A DNA stretch of 64,000 bases from Caproiciproducens galactitolivorans. Its GTDB lineage: Bacteria; Bacillota; Clostridia; Oscillospirales; Acutalibacteraceae. Under the pieces are notes generated by a model. That model was not told the origin of the DNA. It was given only the letters and a program-made list of their open reading frames with translations, and did not search any database. Position numbers and translations under genes: made by a program. Positions 1 through 8,501 of the stretch are shown here, in pieces. Numbering within the stretch: the stretch's first letter is position 1; each line of letters begins with the position of its first letter. The DNA is taken from contig NZ_SRMQ01000002.1 of assembly GCF_004768785.1 (NCBI RefSeq), positions 186,001-250,000 on the forward strand, in the 5' to 3' direction.

Positions 1-246
1 CAGGTATTCCAGCGTGGATGTAAGGAATACCCCTGCTATGTAAAGCAATAGGATATTATCTTTTACCGGAGTCAGAATATAGATTACTGCAATACCGCCC
101 ACACCGTATATTGGGCAGAATGGGCCGTTGAGGAAGCCCCGGTTGATAAATTTTCCGACAGGGATGGAACAAAAGATGCTTTCAGTCAGCCAGCCCAAAA
201 AGCTGTATACGGTAAACGATAAAAACAAGATCCAGAAATTCTCCAT
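1..246 (-). CDS. Putative ABC-transporter type IV family membrane protein (CmpB-like), partial
   Basis: The first 82 residues are visible on the minus strand and the gene runs off the left edge. The protein begins MENFWILFLSFTVYSFLGWL and continues with a hydrophobic segment, then a GPFCPIYGVGG stretch. The N-terminal FLGWLTE-like motif and the GFLNGPFCPIYG motif are typical of the PF06541 putative ABC-transporter type IV family of Firmicutes, which are small polytopic membrane proteins of unknown substrate. The ATG is preceded by GGAGATAGGAA, a usable ribosome site. Family membership is recalled from motifs, not searched; function is unknown. The SpoVB-like gene on the same strand lies just upstream and may be cotranscribed. 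Confidence 0.7.
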   Translation of the reverse strand, partial: MENFWILFLSFTVYSFLGWLTESIFCSIPVGKFINRGFLNGPFCPIYGVGGIAVIYILTPVKDNILLLYIAGVFLTSTLEYL

Positions 247-312
247 TTCCTATCTCCGTCCTGAATAGACTATGTTGAATCGTTAATAGTGTATCTTTTC
301 TGTGGAGGTTTG

Positions 313-1686
313 TCAAATGGAAATAAAGGATACTTTTTGGATAAGAAGGAGAATATAGTACAAAAGAGCCGCGCCGACCGCAGGGGTAACAATCCATTCC
401 CAAATATCTACTTCCAATGTGGTCACATTCAGCAGGCGGTTGATGCTGAGCGAGGCATTGTAGATTTCGCTCAGGAAAAGCACCGTGATATAGGCGCGCA
501 GCCCGAACATAGGCACAAATACGGCAATCAGGATAACGCGCATGATGGAATCGCTGAAATTGTATTTCAAAGAATACATCTGCTGGTCAAGACCCTTTAG
601 CAAGCCGTCCACAACGCTGTCGAGGTACATCAGCGGTACAATCGGGGCCATAATCCGCAGGATATTCCCGACCTCGCGGCTCTTGTAAAACAGCATGCCA
701 AGATCGTCCGCAAAAAAGATGAACAGCGAGCAAATGAAAAACGAAAACATGAGCGTACAGCGGAACGCCTTTTCCACGACCCTTTGGATGGCCTTCTGCT
801 TTCCTTCGGCGTTGGCTTCCGCCATTTCCGGAATGAGCAGCATGGATAGGGACGTTAAAAAGGAGTAGGGAAAGTAAAGAATAGGCATAACCATCCCCTG
901 TATCACGCCGTACTGCGCTAGCGCGCCGCTGTCGCCGGCACCGTATTTTTTCAGCCCCTTCGGGATCAGCATGTTTTCGGTGCTGCTTAATAGATTTCGG
1001 AAAAAGGAACCGAATAGGATCGGCCCGGCGATATGGAGGATGCTCTGGAACACACCGCTGCTTTTTGCTTTGGAAAGCTTGTTCCGGTTAGCAAACAGAT
1101 GATAAAGCACGATCATAAAGGTGCAGTCGAACACTTCGCCAATAGTGGAACCGAGCATCAGCGCGTCCAGCGCGTTGCTCATGGAAAAAAGCAGCAGCAG
1201 GGAGGCGCCGATTGTCACAAACTGTTCCAGAAAATCACTACATACGGGAACCAGCGTATTCCGTATCGCAAGGAAATAGCCTTTCAGGCAGGAGCAGATG
1301 GCGATAAAGGGCAGGCCAGGCGCCAAAAGCTTCAGCGGCATGGCCGCCGATGCGTTCCCGATGAACCAGTGCGCGATAAAATCCGCGCCGAAGAACAGCG
1401 CCGACGCTCCCAGTAAACTCAGTGCCAGCGCACAGAGTGTGCATTGCCGCACGGAACTCTTTGTTCCGCGCCCTTCGGAAACCAAGCGGGTAACAGCCAG
1501 CCCGATTCCCGAGGTACACAGGGTGATGCCGAGAAAGAAAACGGACAGGACAAGCTGGTACAGCCCCATGCCCGCCGCACCGATTTTCGAGCAGATAAAC
1601 ATCCGGAACCAGATATTGCTCAGGCGGAGCAGTACGGAGCTGGAGGTCAGAATAGCGGCGTTTATGTAAAATACACGCTTTCTCAT
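313..1686 (-). CDS. SpoVB/MurJ-type polysaccharide flippase (MOP superfamily)
   Basis: A 457-residue polytopic membrane protein that begins MRKRVFYINAAILTSSSVLL. The length, the N-terminal segment LRLSNIWFRMFICSKIGAAGMGLYQL (quoted in pieces: GAAGMGLYQL is diagnostic) and about 14 hydrophobic segments fit the stage V sporulation protein B family, lipid-linked oligosaccharide flippases of the MOP superfamily acting in the cytoplasmic membrane during peptidoglycan or spore cortex synthesis. I chose the ATG at 1686 because AAGGTG lies 7 bases upstream; a longer frame to 1740 has no ribosome site. Several paralogues usually occur in clostridia, so a sporulation-specific role is not certain. It is divergent from prmA. 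Confidence 0.85.
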   Translation of the reverse strand: MRKRVFYINAAILTSSSVLLRLSNIWFRMFICSKIGAAGMGLYQLVLSVFFLGITLCTSGIGLAVTRLVSEGRGTKSSVRQCTLCALALSLLGASALFFGADFIAHWFIGNASAAMPLKLLAPGLPFIAICSCLKGYFLAIRNTLVPVCSDFLEQFVTIGASLLLLFSMSNALDALMLGSTIGEVFDCTFMIVLYHLFANRNKLSKAKSSGVFQSILHIAGPILFGSFFRNLLSSTENMLIPKGLKKYGAGDSGALAQYGVIQGMVMPILYFPYSFLTSLSMLLIPEMAEANAEGKQKAIQRVVEKAFRCTLMFSFFICSLFIFFADDLGMLFYKSREVGNILRIMAPIVPLMYLDSVVDGLLKGLDQQMYSLKYNFSDSIMRVILIAVFVPMFGLRAYITVLFLSEIYNASLSINRLLNVTTLEVDIWEWIVTPAVGAALLYYILLLIQKVSFISI

Positions 1687-1874
1687 TTGATTAACACCTT
1701 TATTTTCTTTGTTAATCAAATGTATTCGCGCGAAGGGCAAAATAAGTCTATAACTTTTATTTGATACAGTGTATAATTAAATACAGCAATTTTAAAATCG
1801 GAAAGTAAGTTGTTCCCACTGCCCGCAGAGGGTTAGGACGAAATTGCATTAAGAGTGATTTTTGGAGGAAACAT

Positions 1875-2795
1875 ATGGATTGGACGGAAATTCGGATTAC
1901 CGTGGATGCGGAAAATATCGATACAGCGGGGGACATTGCCCAGATGGTCGTTCCCTATGGCATTTATATTGAGGATTACTCCCACCTGGACGAAGAAGTG
2001 CGGGAGATCGCCCACATTGACCTGATTGACGAGGAGCTTTTGAAAAAGGACCGCTCCAAGGCGCTGGTGCATGTGTACATCAGCCCGGAGGAAAATCCGG
2101 CGGAAGCCATTGCGTTCTTAAGCGAACGCTACAACGCCGAAGGCATTCGGCATACAATCGATACATCCGCCTGTGCGGAGGAGGATTGGATTAACAACTG
2201 GAAGAAATATTTCAAGCCCATTAAGGTTGGCGAAAAGCTTTTGATCCGCCCGACTTGGGAGGAGGAATACGAGGCAGGGGATCGCACGGTGCTGCACCTG
2301 GAACCGGGGCTCGCGTTTGGCACCGGGACCCACGAAACGACCCGCCTGTGTATGGAACTGCTGGAGGAAACGGTAAAACCGGGCTGTGACGTGCTGGATG
2401 TCGGCTGCGGCAGCGGAATCCTTTCGGTCGCCGCGCTGCTTCTTGGGGCAAAAAGCGCCGTCGGGGTGGATATTGACCCGATTGCCGTAAAGACCGCTGT
2501 GCAGAATGCGGAAATTAACCATGTTCATGAACGTTTTACCGGCGTGTGCGGCGATTTGACCGAACAGGTCAGCGGGCAGTACCATATCGTCGTCGCCAAT
2601 ATTGTTGCGGATGTCATCCTCCTTTTAACAAAGGATATCGAGCAGTTCCTGTATCCGGATTCGGTGTACTTGATGAGCGGGATTATCGATACCCGCGAGA
2701 AAGATGTTCTTGCCGCCCTTTCGTCGAAATTTGAGGTTATCCGCCGCAAAACGGAGAAGGGCTGGATCGCCCTCGCGGCAAAACTAAAGAACTGA
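1875..2795 (+). CDS. prmA: Ribosomal protein L11 methyltransferase
   Basis: This 306-residue protein methylates ribosomal protein L11 with S-adenosylmethionine as donor. The N-terminal 130 residues form the L11-recognition part and the C-terminal half is a Rossmann methyltransferase: the SAM-binding motif I DVLDVGCGSGILS sits at residues 172-184 and motif II GVDIDP follows. The phrase LEPGLAFGTGTHETT just before motif I is characteristic of PrmA. GGAGGAAACAT precedes the ATG. In many Firmicutes prmA lies next to dnaJ and a 16S methyltransferase; here it stands alone between a divergent flippase gene and a small Cys-rich gene. Confidence 0.95.
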   Translation: MDWTEIRITVDAENIDTAGDIAQMVVPYGIYIEDYSHLDEEVREIAHIDLIDEELLKKDRSKALVHVYISPEENPAEAIAFLSERYNAEGIRHTIDTSACAEEDWINNWKKYFKPIKVGEKLLIRPTWEEEYEAGDRTVLHLEPGLAFGTGTHETTRLCMELLEETVKPGCDVLDVGCGSGILSVAALLLGAKSAVGVDIDPIAVKTAVQNAEINHVHERFTGVCGDLTEQVSGQYHIVVANIVADVILLLTKDIEQFLYPDSVYLMSGIIDTREKDVLAALSSKFEVIRRKTEKGWIALAAKLKN

Positions 2796-2902
2796 TATGA
2801 CCCTATATACGCCGTTTTGGGATACGATTCATAAAAAGGAATTACGACCTATTCCCTCTTCTGATAGTTCGAATCCGGAGGGAGAAAGCGGAGAAAATCA
2901 TT

Positions 2903-3100
2903 ATGGTTTTGGAAAATGGAAGGGGAACCTGTAATTGCGTAAAAATATACTGCGAACGCCATGGAAAATGTCCCGAGTGTATGGCCCACCACGAAAAGCA
3001 CAAGCGGTATCCGCCTTACTGCAAGCGGGAATCGCGCGTAAAACAGAAAAAGGTCCGGCTGGCGGTGTCTGGCGGGCAAACAGAAAAGGACCCGGCTTGA
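2903..3100 (+). CDS. Small Cys/His-rich protein, putative metal-binding
   Basis: A 65-residue ORF with GGAG about 9 bases before the ATG. Residues 9-40 hold a dense set of potential metal ligands: CNC, then CERHGKCPECMAHH and a final PPYC. The spacing (C-x-C-x4-C-x2-H-x2-C-x2-C-x2-HH) looks like a real fold and not chance coding; the tail is basic and less ordered. Small proteins of this kind are common in clostridial genomes and are usually annotated as hypothetical. The gene ends inside the stem of the following terminator. No function can be given; zinc or Fe-S binding is inference. Confidence 0.6.
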   Translation: MVLENGRGTCNCVKIYCERHGKCPECMAHHEKHKRYPPYCKRESRVKQKKVRLAVSGGQTEKDPA

Positions 3101-3118
3101 AAATAGCCCGGTCCTTTT
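3084..3118. terminator. Bidirectional intrinsic terminator
   Basis: A 14-base-pair stem with a single C-C mismatch (AAAAGGACCCGGCT against AGCCCGGTCCTTTT) closes a 7-base loop. T tracts or A tracts flank both sides, so it can end the small Cys-rich gene on the plus strand and the aro operon (pheA) on the minus strand. Confidence 0.85.
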
Positions 3119-3120
3119 AT

Positions 3121-4245
3121 TTATTCGTTTTCCGTATAGTTCCCTAAGAAAGAGAAGCGCGGAAGCTCGTCATTCAGCGCGCAGAGAAGGTTCAACGTGC
3201 GCTCTTCATGTACATTTCCGGTGAAATCAAGGTAAAAATCGTACTCGAAATTCCTTTCCGCAATCGGGCGGCTTTCGATTTTTGTCAGATTCAGCCCCGC
3301 CGCCGCAAAACGTGCCAATACGCTGTAAAGCGAACCGGTCTTGTGCGGAAGGGAAAAGCAAAGGCTGATTTTCTGCGCGCCGTCGGGAATGTACAGGCGG
3401 CGGCTGATCACGATGAACCGCGTGCGGTTGTTGGAAGTATTCTGAATATCGTTTTGAACGATATGGAGCTTATACTGCTTCGCCGCATGCTCGGAACAAA
3501 TCGCGGCAATTCCGGCCTCCTGCCGCTGGGCGATCATCTGTGCCGCCGCGGCTGTGCTGGAACACGGCAAGGCATGCAGATCGTTCTTTTCAATATATAC
3601 GGAGCACTGGGAAAGTGCCTGCGGGTGGGAATATACCGTACGGATGCTGCGGGGGTCCACTTTCTTAGCGGATGCCATGCAATGCCGCACAAGCAGGGTC
3701 GTTGCGGCGATAATGCTGTACCGGTACTGCAAAATCAGGTCGTAGACCTCGCCGACGGAGCCGGCAGAGGAATTTTCGACCGGCAGCAGCCCCAAATCCG
3801 CTTCGCCGCTTTCCACAGCGGCGAAAATGCCGCCGAAATCCTGGTAAAACAGAGGGAACGTATGCGGGTAAAGCTGCAGAAGTGCTTCGTGGGAATAGGA
3901 GCCGATTTCACCAAGGCAGGCGATTTTCTCAGCTTTTTCCGGCTTTACGCCCGCGTCCCGGATGGCGGCGCGCAGCTCCTGCCCGCTGCCGAGCAGGCTG
4001 TGTTGCAGCGAGCGGCTCATGTCCATCATATTCGCATACAGCATACGGGCTTCGCCGCCAAACTCGCCCGCCCTGCTCCCAATGCGGTTCAGAATAGCCT
4101 GTTCCCGTTCTGCGTTCAGTACCGGCTGGCCGGTTTCCTTTTTGATGACCGCCACCGCTTTGGCGCATTCCATCCGTTTCAAAAAAAGAGGCAGAAGGGC
4201 TTCGTCTATTTGATCGATTTCTTTGCGAATTTCTTCTAGTGTCAT
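3121..4245 (-). CDS. pheA: Bifunctional chorismate mutase / prephenate dehydratase (P-protein)
   Basis: This 374-residue protein converts chorismate to prephenate and then to phenylpyruvate, the Phe branch. Residues 1-85 are an AroQ-type all-helical chorismate mutase (LEEIRKEIDQIDEALLPLF). Residues from about 107 to 280 are the prephenate dehydratase (IACLGEIGSYSHEAL, then NNRTRFIVI). The end, from about 290, is a regulatory ACT domain with the Phe-binding ESRP motif (KIESRPIAERNFEYDFY). The fusion is the proteobacterial P-protein arrangement, also found in many clostridia. It is the last gene of the aro operon, 15 bases after aroC, and ends at the terminator at 3084-3118. Feedback inhibition by Phe is expected from the ACT domain. 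Confidence 0.96.
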   Translation of the reverse strand: MTLEEIRKEIDQIDEALLPLFLKRMECAKAVAVIKKETGQPVLNAEREQAILNRIGSRAGEFGGEARMLYANMMDMSRSLQHSLLGSGQELRAAIRDAGVKPEKAEKIACLGEIGSYSHEALLQLYPHTFPLFYQDFGGIFAAVESGEADLGLLPVENSSAGSVGEVYDLILQYRYSIIAATTLLVRHCMASAKKVDPRSIRTVYSHPQALSQCSVYIEKNDLHALPCSSTAAAAQMIAQRQEAGIAAICSEHAAKQYKLHIVQNDIQNTSNNRTRFIVISRRLYIPDGAQKISLCFSLPHKTGSLYSVLARFAAAGLNLTKIESRPIAERNFEYDFYLDFTGNVHEERTLNLLCALNDELPRFSFLGNYTENE

Positions 4246-4260
4246 CCTTATTACCTCGAT

Positions 4261-5337
4261 TTATAAAGTCATCAGGTTTATGAGCGCAATCGCCGCCGCG
4301 GCCTCCACAACGGGCGCGGCCCGCGAAACGATGCAGGGATCATGCCTTCCGTGAACACGGAGTTTTGCGTTTTCTTTCGTTTTCAGATCGACGCTGTCCT
4401 GCTCCCGTGCAATGGACGGCGTAGGCTTGAACGCCGCGCGGAACACAATCGGCATACCGGTTGTAATTCCGCCAAGGATTCCGCCCGCGTTGTTGGTCCG
4501 GGCTTTTACCGTGCCGCCGTCGAAGTAGTATGCGTCGTTGTTTTGGCTACCGTACAGCTCCGCCGCGCCGAAGCCCGCGCCGAACTCCACGCCCTTAACA
4601 GCGGGAATGCCGAACAGGATGGATGAAAAGACCGGTTCAATTCCACCGAACAGCGGGCCGCCGATCCCCGCGGGAACGCCGGTCAGCGCGCATTCGACCA
4701 CGCCGCCCACGCTGTCCTGTGCCATCCGGGCTTTTTCAATTGTGTTCCGCATTTTTTGTTCCGCCTCCCGGTCAATGACGGGGAACGGGACGGAAGCAAG
4801 CCGTTGGAGCAAATCCTCAGGGATGTCCGTCGGGGAAAAGGGGGTATCCCTGCAATCCGCCACAAAAAGGACGTGTGAGCCGATTGCGATGCCCCGGCGC
4901 TGTAGAATCTGGCGGCATACGGCGCCCGCGAAAACAAGCGGAGCTGTCAGACGGCCGGAGAAATGCCCGCCGCCGCGCATGTCGTTAAAACCGCCGTAAC
5001 GTAGGAACGCAGGGTAATCCGCGTGCCCCGGGCGCGGGACGCGCTGTAAATTCTCATAATCGCCGGATTTTGTATTCGTGTTTTCAATTAGTGCACACAG
5101 CGGCGCGCCGGTGGTTCTGCCGTTTAAAACGCCGCTTACAATTTTAGGCAGGTCGCTTTCCCTGCGCGGCGTTGCTGCCGGATCCTTTCCCGGCGCGCGG
5201 CGGCTCATTTGCAGGGCGACGGCTTCAAAATCAAGCTCTTCGCCCGCCGGCAGCCCGTCGAGCACCGCACCGATAGCGGCGCCGTGGCTTTCGCCGAAAA
5301 TGGATACCTTTATTTTTTCACCCCATGCGGACGACAT
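4261..5337 (-). CDS. aroC: Chorismate synthase
   Basis: A 358-residue enzyme that removes phosphate from 5-enolpyruvylshikimate-3-phosphate to give chorismate, using reduced FMN. The start SSAWGEKIKVSIFGESHG carries the family signature GESHG, and RPGHADYPAFLRYGG and the C-terminal RHDPCIVSRAAPV motif are conserved. Length is normal. The start overlaps the end of aroA by 20 bases, so the two are likely translationally coupled. Confidence 0.97.
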   Translation of the reverse strand: MSSAWGEKIKVSIFGESHGAAIGAVLDGLPAGEELDFEAVALQMSRRAPGKDPAATPRRESDLPKIVSGVLNGRTTGAPLCALIENTNTKSGDYENLQRVPRPGHADYPAFLRYGGFNDMRGGGHFSGRLTAPLVFAGAVCRQILQRRGIAIGSHVLFVADCRDTPFSPTDIPEDLLQRLASVPFPVIDREAEQKMRNTIEKARMAQDSVGGVVECALTGVPAGIGGPLFGGIEPVFSSILFGIPAVKGVEFGAGFGAAELYGSQNNDAYYFDGGTVKARTNNAGGILGGITTGMPIVFRAAFKPTPSIAREQDSVDLKTKENAKLRVHGRHDPCIVSRAAPVVEAAAAIALINLMTL

Positions 5338-6559
5338 ACGCTTTCCCTCCCAGCCGGTTATAGTCCTCGAAAAAGTCCGGGTAGCTTTTGCGGACGCTTT
5401 GCGCGTCGTGGATCGTCACGCACCCGTCCGCTTTCAAAGCGGCGATTGCAAAAGCCATGACAATGCGGTGGTCGTTGCAGCCGTTGACCTCGCCGCCGTG
5501 AAGCGTCTTCACGCCGTCAATCAGAAGGCCGTCCTCTGTTTCCTTCACCTTCCCGCCAAGGCGGGTCAGCCCGTCGGCCATGGCCGCCAGACGGTCGCTT
5601 TCCTTGATTCGCAGGCGCTGCGCGTTATAGATTCTTGTTTGCCCCCGGCACAGCGCGGCGGTCGCCGCCAGAACCGGGACAAGGTCGGGAATCTGGGCTG
5701 CGTCGATTTCTATGCCGTTTCGTTTCTTGGGCGTAACGGTTAGTTGCTTTCCCTCCCATGCAATATCCGCGCCGAAAGAGCGGAAAAGCATTTCTGCCGC
5801 GCGGTCGCCCTGCCGGGAATCCGGATTCAGCCCTTCCAGCCGGATTTTTCCGCCGAGCGTTCCCGCCGCCAGGAAAAAGGCTGCCTGGGACCAGTCCCGT
5901 TCTACTTTATAAGGTTTATAAGGGGGTACGCTGTAGGACTGGTTCCCCGGAACTATCCACCCGTTTTCCTCGGCTTCGATTTTTATTCCGAAATCCTTTA
6001 AAATATCAATCGTCATATCAACGTAGCCGGCGCTTTCCAACGGCGTGGAAAGTCTGATTTCGCTGCCGCCGTCCAAAACCGGGAGCGCGAGCAGCAAGCC
6101 CGTAATAAACTGGGAACTCACGTTGCCCGGCAGGATGAATTTCCCCGGGGTGAGCTTTCCGTGAATTGCCAGCGGCAGCCCCCCTGCCGTTTCACATTTT
6201 ACGCCATGCTGGGGCAGGCAGTCAAGATAGACGCCGATCGGACGCTGCGGAAGACGGCCTTCGCCCGTAAACATAGCCGGAATTCCGAGCGCCGCCGCGA
6301 CCGGAATCAGAAAGCGCAGGGTGGAACCGGATTCCCCGCAGTAAACTTGCACGGGGGTTCCGTCAGTTCCGCTGAGAAGGGTTTTCATTGCGCGGATGGT
6401 GGCCCGGATATCGTTGCTCAGATATTCTACCCCGTCCTCAAAGAGATTGCCGCCGCCTGCCAGCGCCGAACAGATAACCGCCCGGTGCGCCGCGCTTTTA
6501 GAGGGCGGCACGAGGATGCTCCCGCTTAAAACCGAAGGCTCAATTCTCACGTCGCTCAT
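5318..6559 (-). CDS. aroA: 3-phosphoshikimate 1-carboxyvinyltransferase (EPSP synthase)
   Basis: A 413-residue enzyme that joins phosphoenolpyruvate to shikimate-3-phosphate. Visible motifs are the N-terminal LVPPSKSAAHRAVIC, the GESGSTLRFLIPVA loop and the C-terminal RIKESDRLAAMADGL. The GESGSTLR loop, instead of the class I NAGTAMR, points to a class II-like or divergent EPSP synthase, as common in Firmicutes. It overlaps aroB by four bases (ATGA) and aroC by 20 bases, so it sits in the tight core of the operon. Confidence 0.96.
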   Translation of the reverse strand: MSDVRIEPSVLSGSILVPPSKSAAHRAVICSALAGGGNLFEDGVEYLSNDIRATIRAMKTLLSGTDGTPVQVYCGESGSTLRFLIPVAAALGIPAMFTGEGRLPQRPIGVYLDCLPQHGVKCETAGGLPLAIHGKLTPGKFILPGNVSSQFITGLLLALPVLDGGSEIRLSTPLESAGYVDMTIDILKDFGIKIEAEENGWIVPGNQSYSVPPYKPYKVERDWSQAAFFLAAGTLGGKIRLEGLNPDSRQGDRAAEMLFRSFGADIAWEGKQLTVTPKKRNGIEIDAAQIPDLVPVLAATAALCRGQTRIYNAQRLRIKESDRLAAMADGLTRLGGKVKETEDGLLIDGVKTLHGGEVNGCNDHRIVMAFAIAALKADGCVTIHDAQSVRKSYPDFFEDYNRLGGKAYVVRMG

Positions 6560-7614
6560 TGCAGCACCTCTGTCAGTTCCGCCAGGCGGTCGCGGTAAAT
6601 CTGGTCCACAAACCCCTCGCCGATTTGTTTCAATAGAATCAGCCCGATCATGCCGCCGCTGTTTTTCTTGTCAAACGCCGTTGCGGAAAGAATCTGGTCA
6701 ATCGGCATGGGATCGCTTGTGGGAAGCTGGAATTTCCGTAACGCCGCGATGATTTCATTCGTCGTTCCGGGCTTTGTGATGCCCATGCTTTCGCCGCATT
6801 TTGCCATCATGACCATGCCGATTCCGACCGCTTCCCCGTGGGACAGCTTGGAAAATCCATACAGCTTTTCCAGCGCGTGGCCGAAGGTGTGGCCGAAGTT
6901 CAAAAGCATACGTTCGCCGGTGTCGAATTCGTCCCGCTGCACGATTTCGCGTTTGATATCCACACAGCGGTAAATCAGTTCTTCCATGTTTTGACGGATA
7001 TCCTCTTTATAGATCATATCGAACAGTTCGCGGCTTTTTATGCAGCCGTACTTAATCGCTTCCGCCATTCCGTCGGAAAGGAAACGCTGCGGAAGGGTTT
7101 CAAGCGTGTCTGGGTCAATTAAAACCAGACAGGGCTGATGAAACGCTCCGACCAGATTTTTTCCCTGCGGGAGGTCGACCGCCGTTTTGCCGCCGACCGA
7201 TGAGTCAATCTGCGCCAGAAGGGAGGTTGGTATCTGGATAAAGGGGATGCCGCGCAGATAGGTCGCGGCGGCAAAGCCCGTCATGTCGCCGGTTACGCCG
7301 CCGCCCAGCGCGACGAGGAAATCACTGCGGGTCAGCCTGTGTTTGGCGCACTCCGAGTAGATTTGCGCGATGCAGGAAAGCTGTTTGCTTTCTTCCCCTG
7401 CCGGAAAAGCAAACGTGTGCACGGAGAAGCCGGCGGCTTCCAGCGACTGCTTCACGCGTTCGCCATAAAGCGGAAGTACATTGCTGTCGCTTACCAGAAC
7501 AGCTTTTGCGCCCGGCTTGAAAAGCCGTTCCGCAAGCTTTCCGGTTTTGCCGAGGCAACCGCGTTCGATTTGGATTTTGTAGCTTTTGGAAGTATTAACG
7601 GTCAGTTCCTTCAT
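6556..7614 (-). CDS. aroB: 3-dehydroquinate synthase
   Basis: A 352-residue NAD- and metal-dependent enzyme that cyclises DAHP to 3-dehydroquinate. It begins MKELTVNTSKSYKIQI. Motifs are the glycine-rich ALGGGVTGDMTGF, the PTSLLAQIDSSVGGKTAVD stretch and the metal ligands in LLNFGHTFGHALE. I chose the ATG at 7614, which overlaps the tyrA stop by four bases; a longer open frame to 7776 lies inside tyrA and has no support. No 3-dehydroquinate dehydratase follows, although that is the next pathway step. Confidence 0.96.
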   Translation of the reverse strand: MKELTVNTSKSYKIQIERGCLGKTGKLAERLFKPGAKAVLVSDSNVLPLYGERVKQSLEAAGFSVHTFAFPAGEESKQLSCIAQIYSECAKHRLTRSDFLVALGGGVTGDMTGFAAATYLRGIPFIQIPTSLLAQIDSSVGGKTAVDLPQGKNLVGAFHQPCLVLIDPDTLETLPQRFLSDGMAEAIKYGCIKSRELFDMIYKEDIRQNMEELIYRCVDIKREIVQRDEFDTGERMLLNFGHTFGHALEKLYGFSKLSHGEAVGIGMVMMAKCGESMGITKPGTTNEIIAALRKFQLPTSDPMPIDQILSATAFDKKNSGGMIGLILLKQIGEGFVDQIYRDRLAELTEVLQ

Positions 7615-8447
7615 TCTCCAAGCATCTCCTTTATCTGTCTGCTTTTGCACAGAAGGGCGCGAAGCGCTTCGGCATCCTTTTTCGAAACAGCATCTTTCAG
7701 CATGGTTATATTGGCAATCAAAATATCCAATTCTTCCATAAGTGCTTCCCGGTTGTCGATGAACAGCTCCGCCCATAACGCTTCGTTAATATTCGCCACA
7801 CGCGAAACGTCGCGATAGCTCCCCGCGGAAAAGCCGTTGTGCTCCGGGCAGCTGGGGCTCATCACATAAGCGCAGGCGAGCACATGGGGAAGCTGGCTGG
7901 TAAACGCGATCATCCGGTCGTGCTTTTCGGGGGTGGCTTCTACGGTTCCGCCGAAGCGGAGCGCCTTGGCGATTTCTTTCAGCAGGCCGACCGCCTGCTG
8001 CGGCGCGTCGCAGGGAACGAGAATGTAGCTGGCGTCCAGAAACAGATCCGCGTCGCTTGACGTGAATCCGCTTTGTTCCTTGCCTGCCATCGGGTGTCCG
8101 CCTACGAAGGCAAAGCCATGTTCCCGCGCGATGCGGGGCAGATGCGCACAGATTTCCGCTTTGATTCCGCAGGTGTCGGTTACGACGCAGTGCGGTGGAA
8201 TCAGATGGGCGTGCGCGGCGGCGAAATCGATGTCCGCCTGGGGATACAGGCAAAGGTAGAGGACATCCGCTTCCTGGATATCCGCTTCGCTGGCAATTTT
8301 GTCAATTGCGCCGCATTCCAGTGCAGCTTTTAAGACGTCCGGATTGCGGTCAATTCCGGCAATTTGGCATTGTGTGTACTTTTGAAAAGCCTTTGCAAGG
8401 GAACCCCCGATCAGGCCCAGCCCGACAATTACAATTTTTCGGTTCAT
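7611..8447 (-). CDS. tyrA: Prephenate dehydrogenase
   Basis: A 278-residue NAD(P)-dependent enzyme that oxidatively decarboxylates prephenate to 4-hydroxyphenylpyruvate, the Tyr branch. The N-terminal Rossmann fingerprint IVGLGLIGGSLAKAF and the FVGGHPMAGKEQSGF motif with the catalytic His are clear. There is no C-terminal ACT domain and no fused chorismate mutase, so this is the short monofunctional form; the mutase is supplied by pheA at the operon end. The 54-base gap to aroF contains a TATAAT-like hexamer but no convincing -35, so an internal promoter is only possible. Confidence 0.95.
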   Translation of the reverse strand: MNRKIVIVGLGLIGGSLAKAFQKYTQCQIAGIDRNPDVLKAALECGAIDKIASEADIQEADVLYLCLYPQADIDFAAAHAHLIPPHCVVTDTCGIKAEICAHLPRIAREHGFAFVGGHPMAGKEQSGFTSSDADLFLDASYILVPCDAPQQAVGLLKEIAKALRFGGTVEATPEKHDRMIAFTSQLPHVLACAYVMSPSCPEHNGFSAGSYRDVSRVANINEALWAELFIDNREALMEELDILIANITMLKDAVSKKDAEALRALLCKSRQIKEMLGE

Positions 8448-8501
8448 GATGGGATACCTTTCGTCGCAGATATTTTCTATATTATAGCAAATATTTACAG
8501 G

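Noticed and set aside
7614-7776. N-terminal extension of aroB
   Set aside because: The extension lies inside tyrA and does not resemble AroB. The ATG at 7614 overlaps the tyrA stop in the ATGA style typical of this operon.
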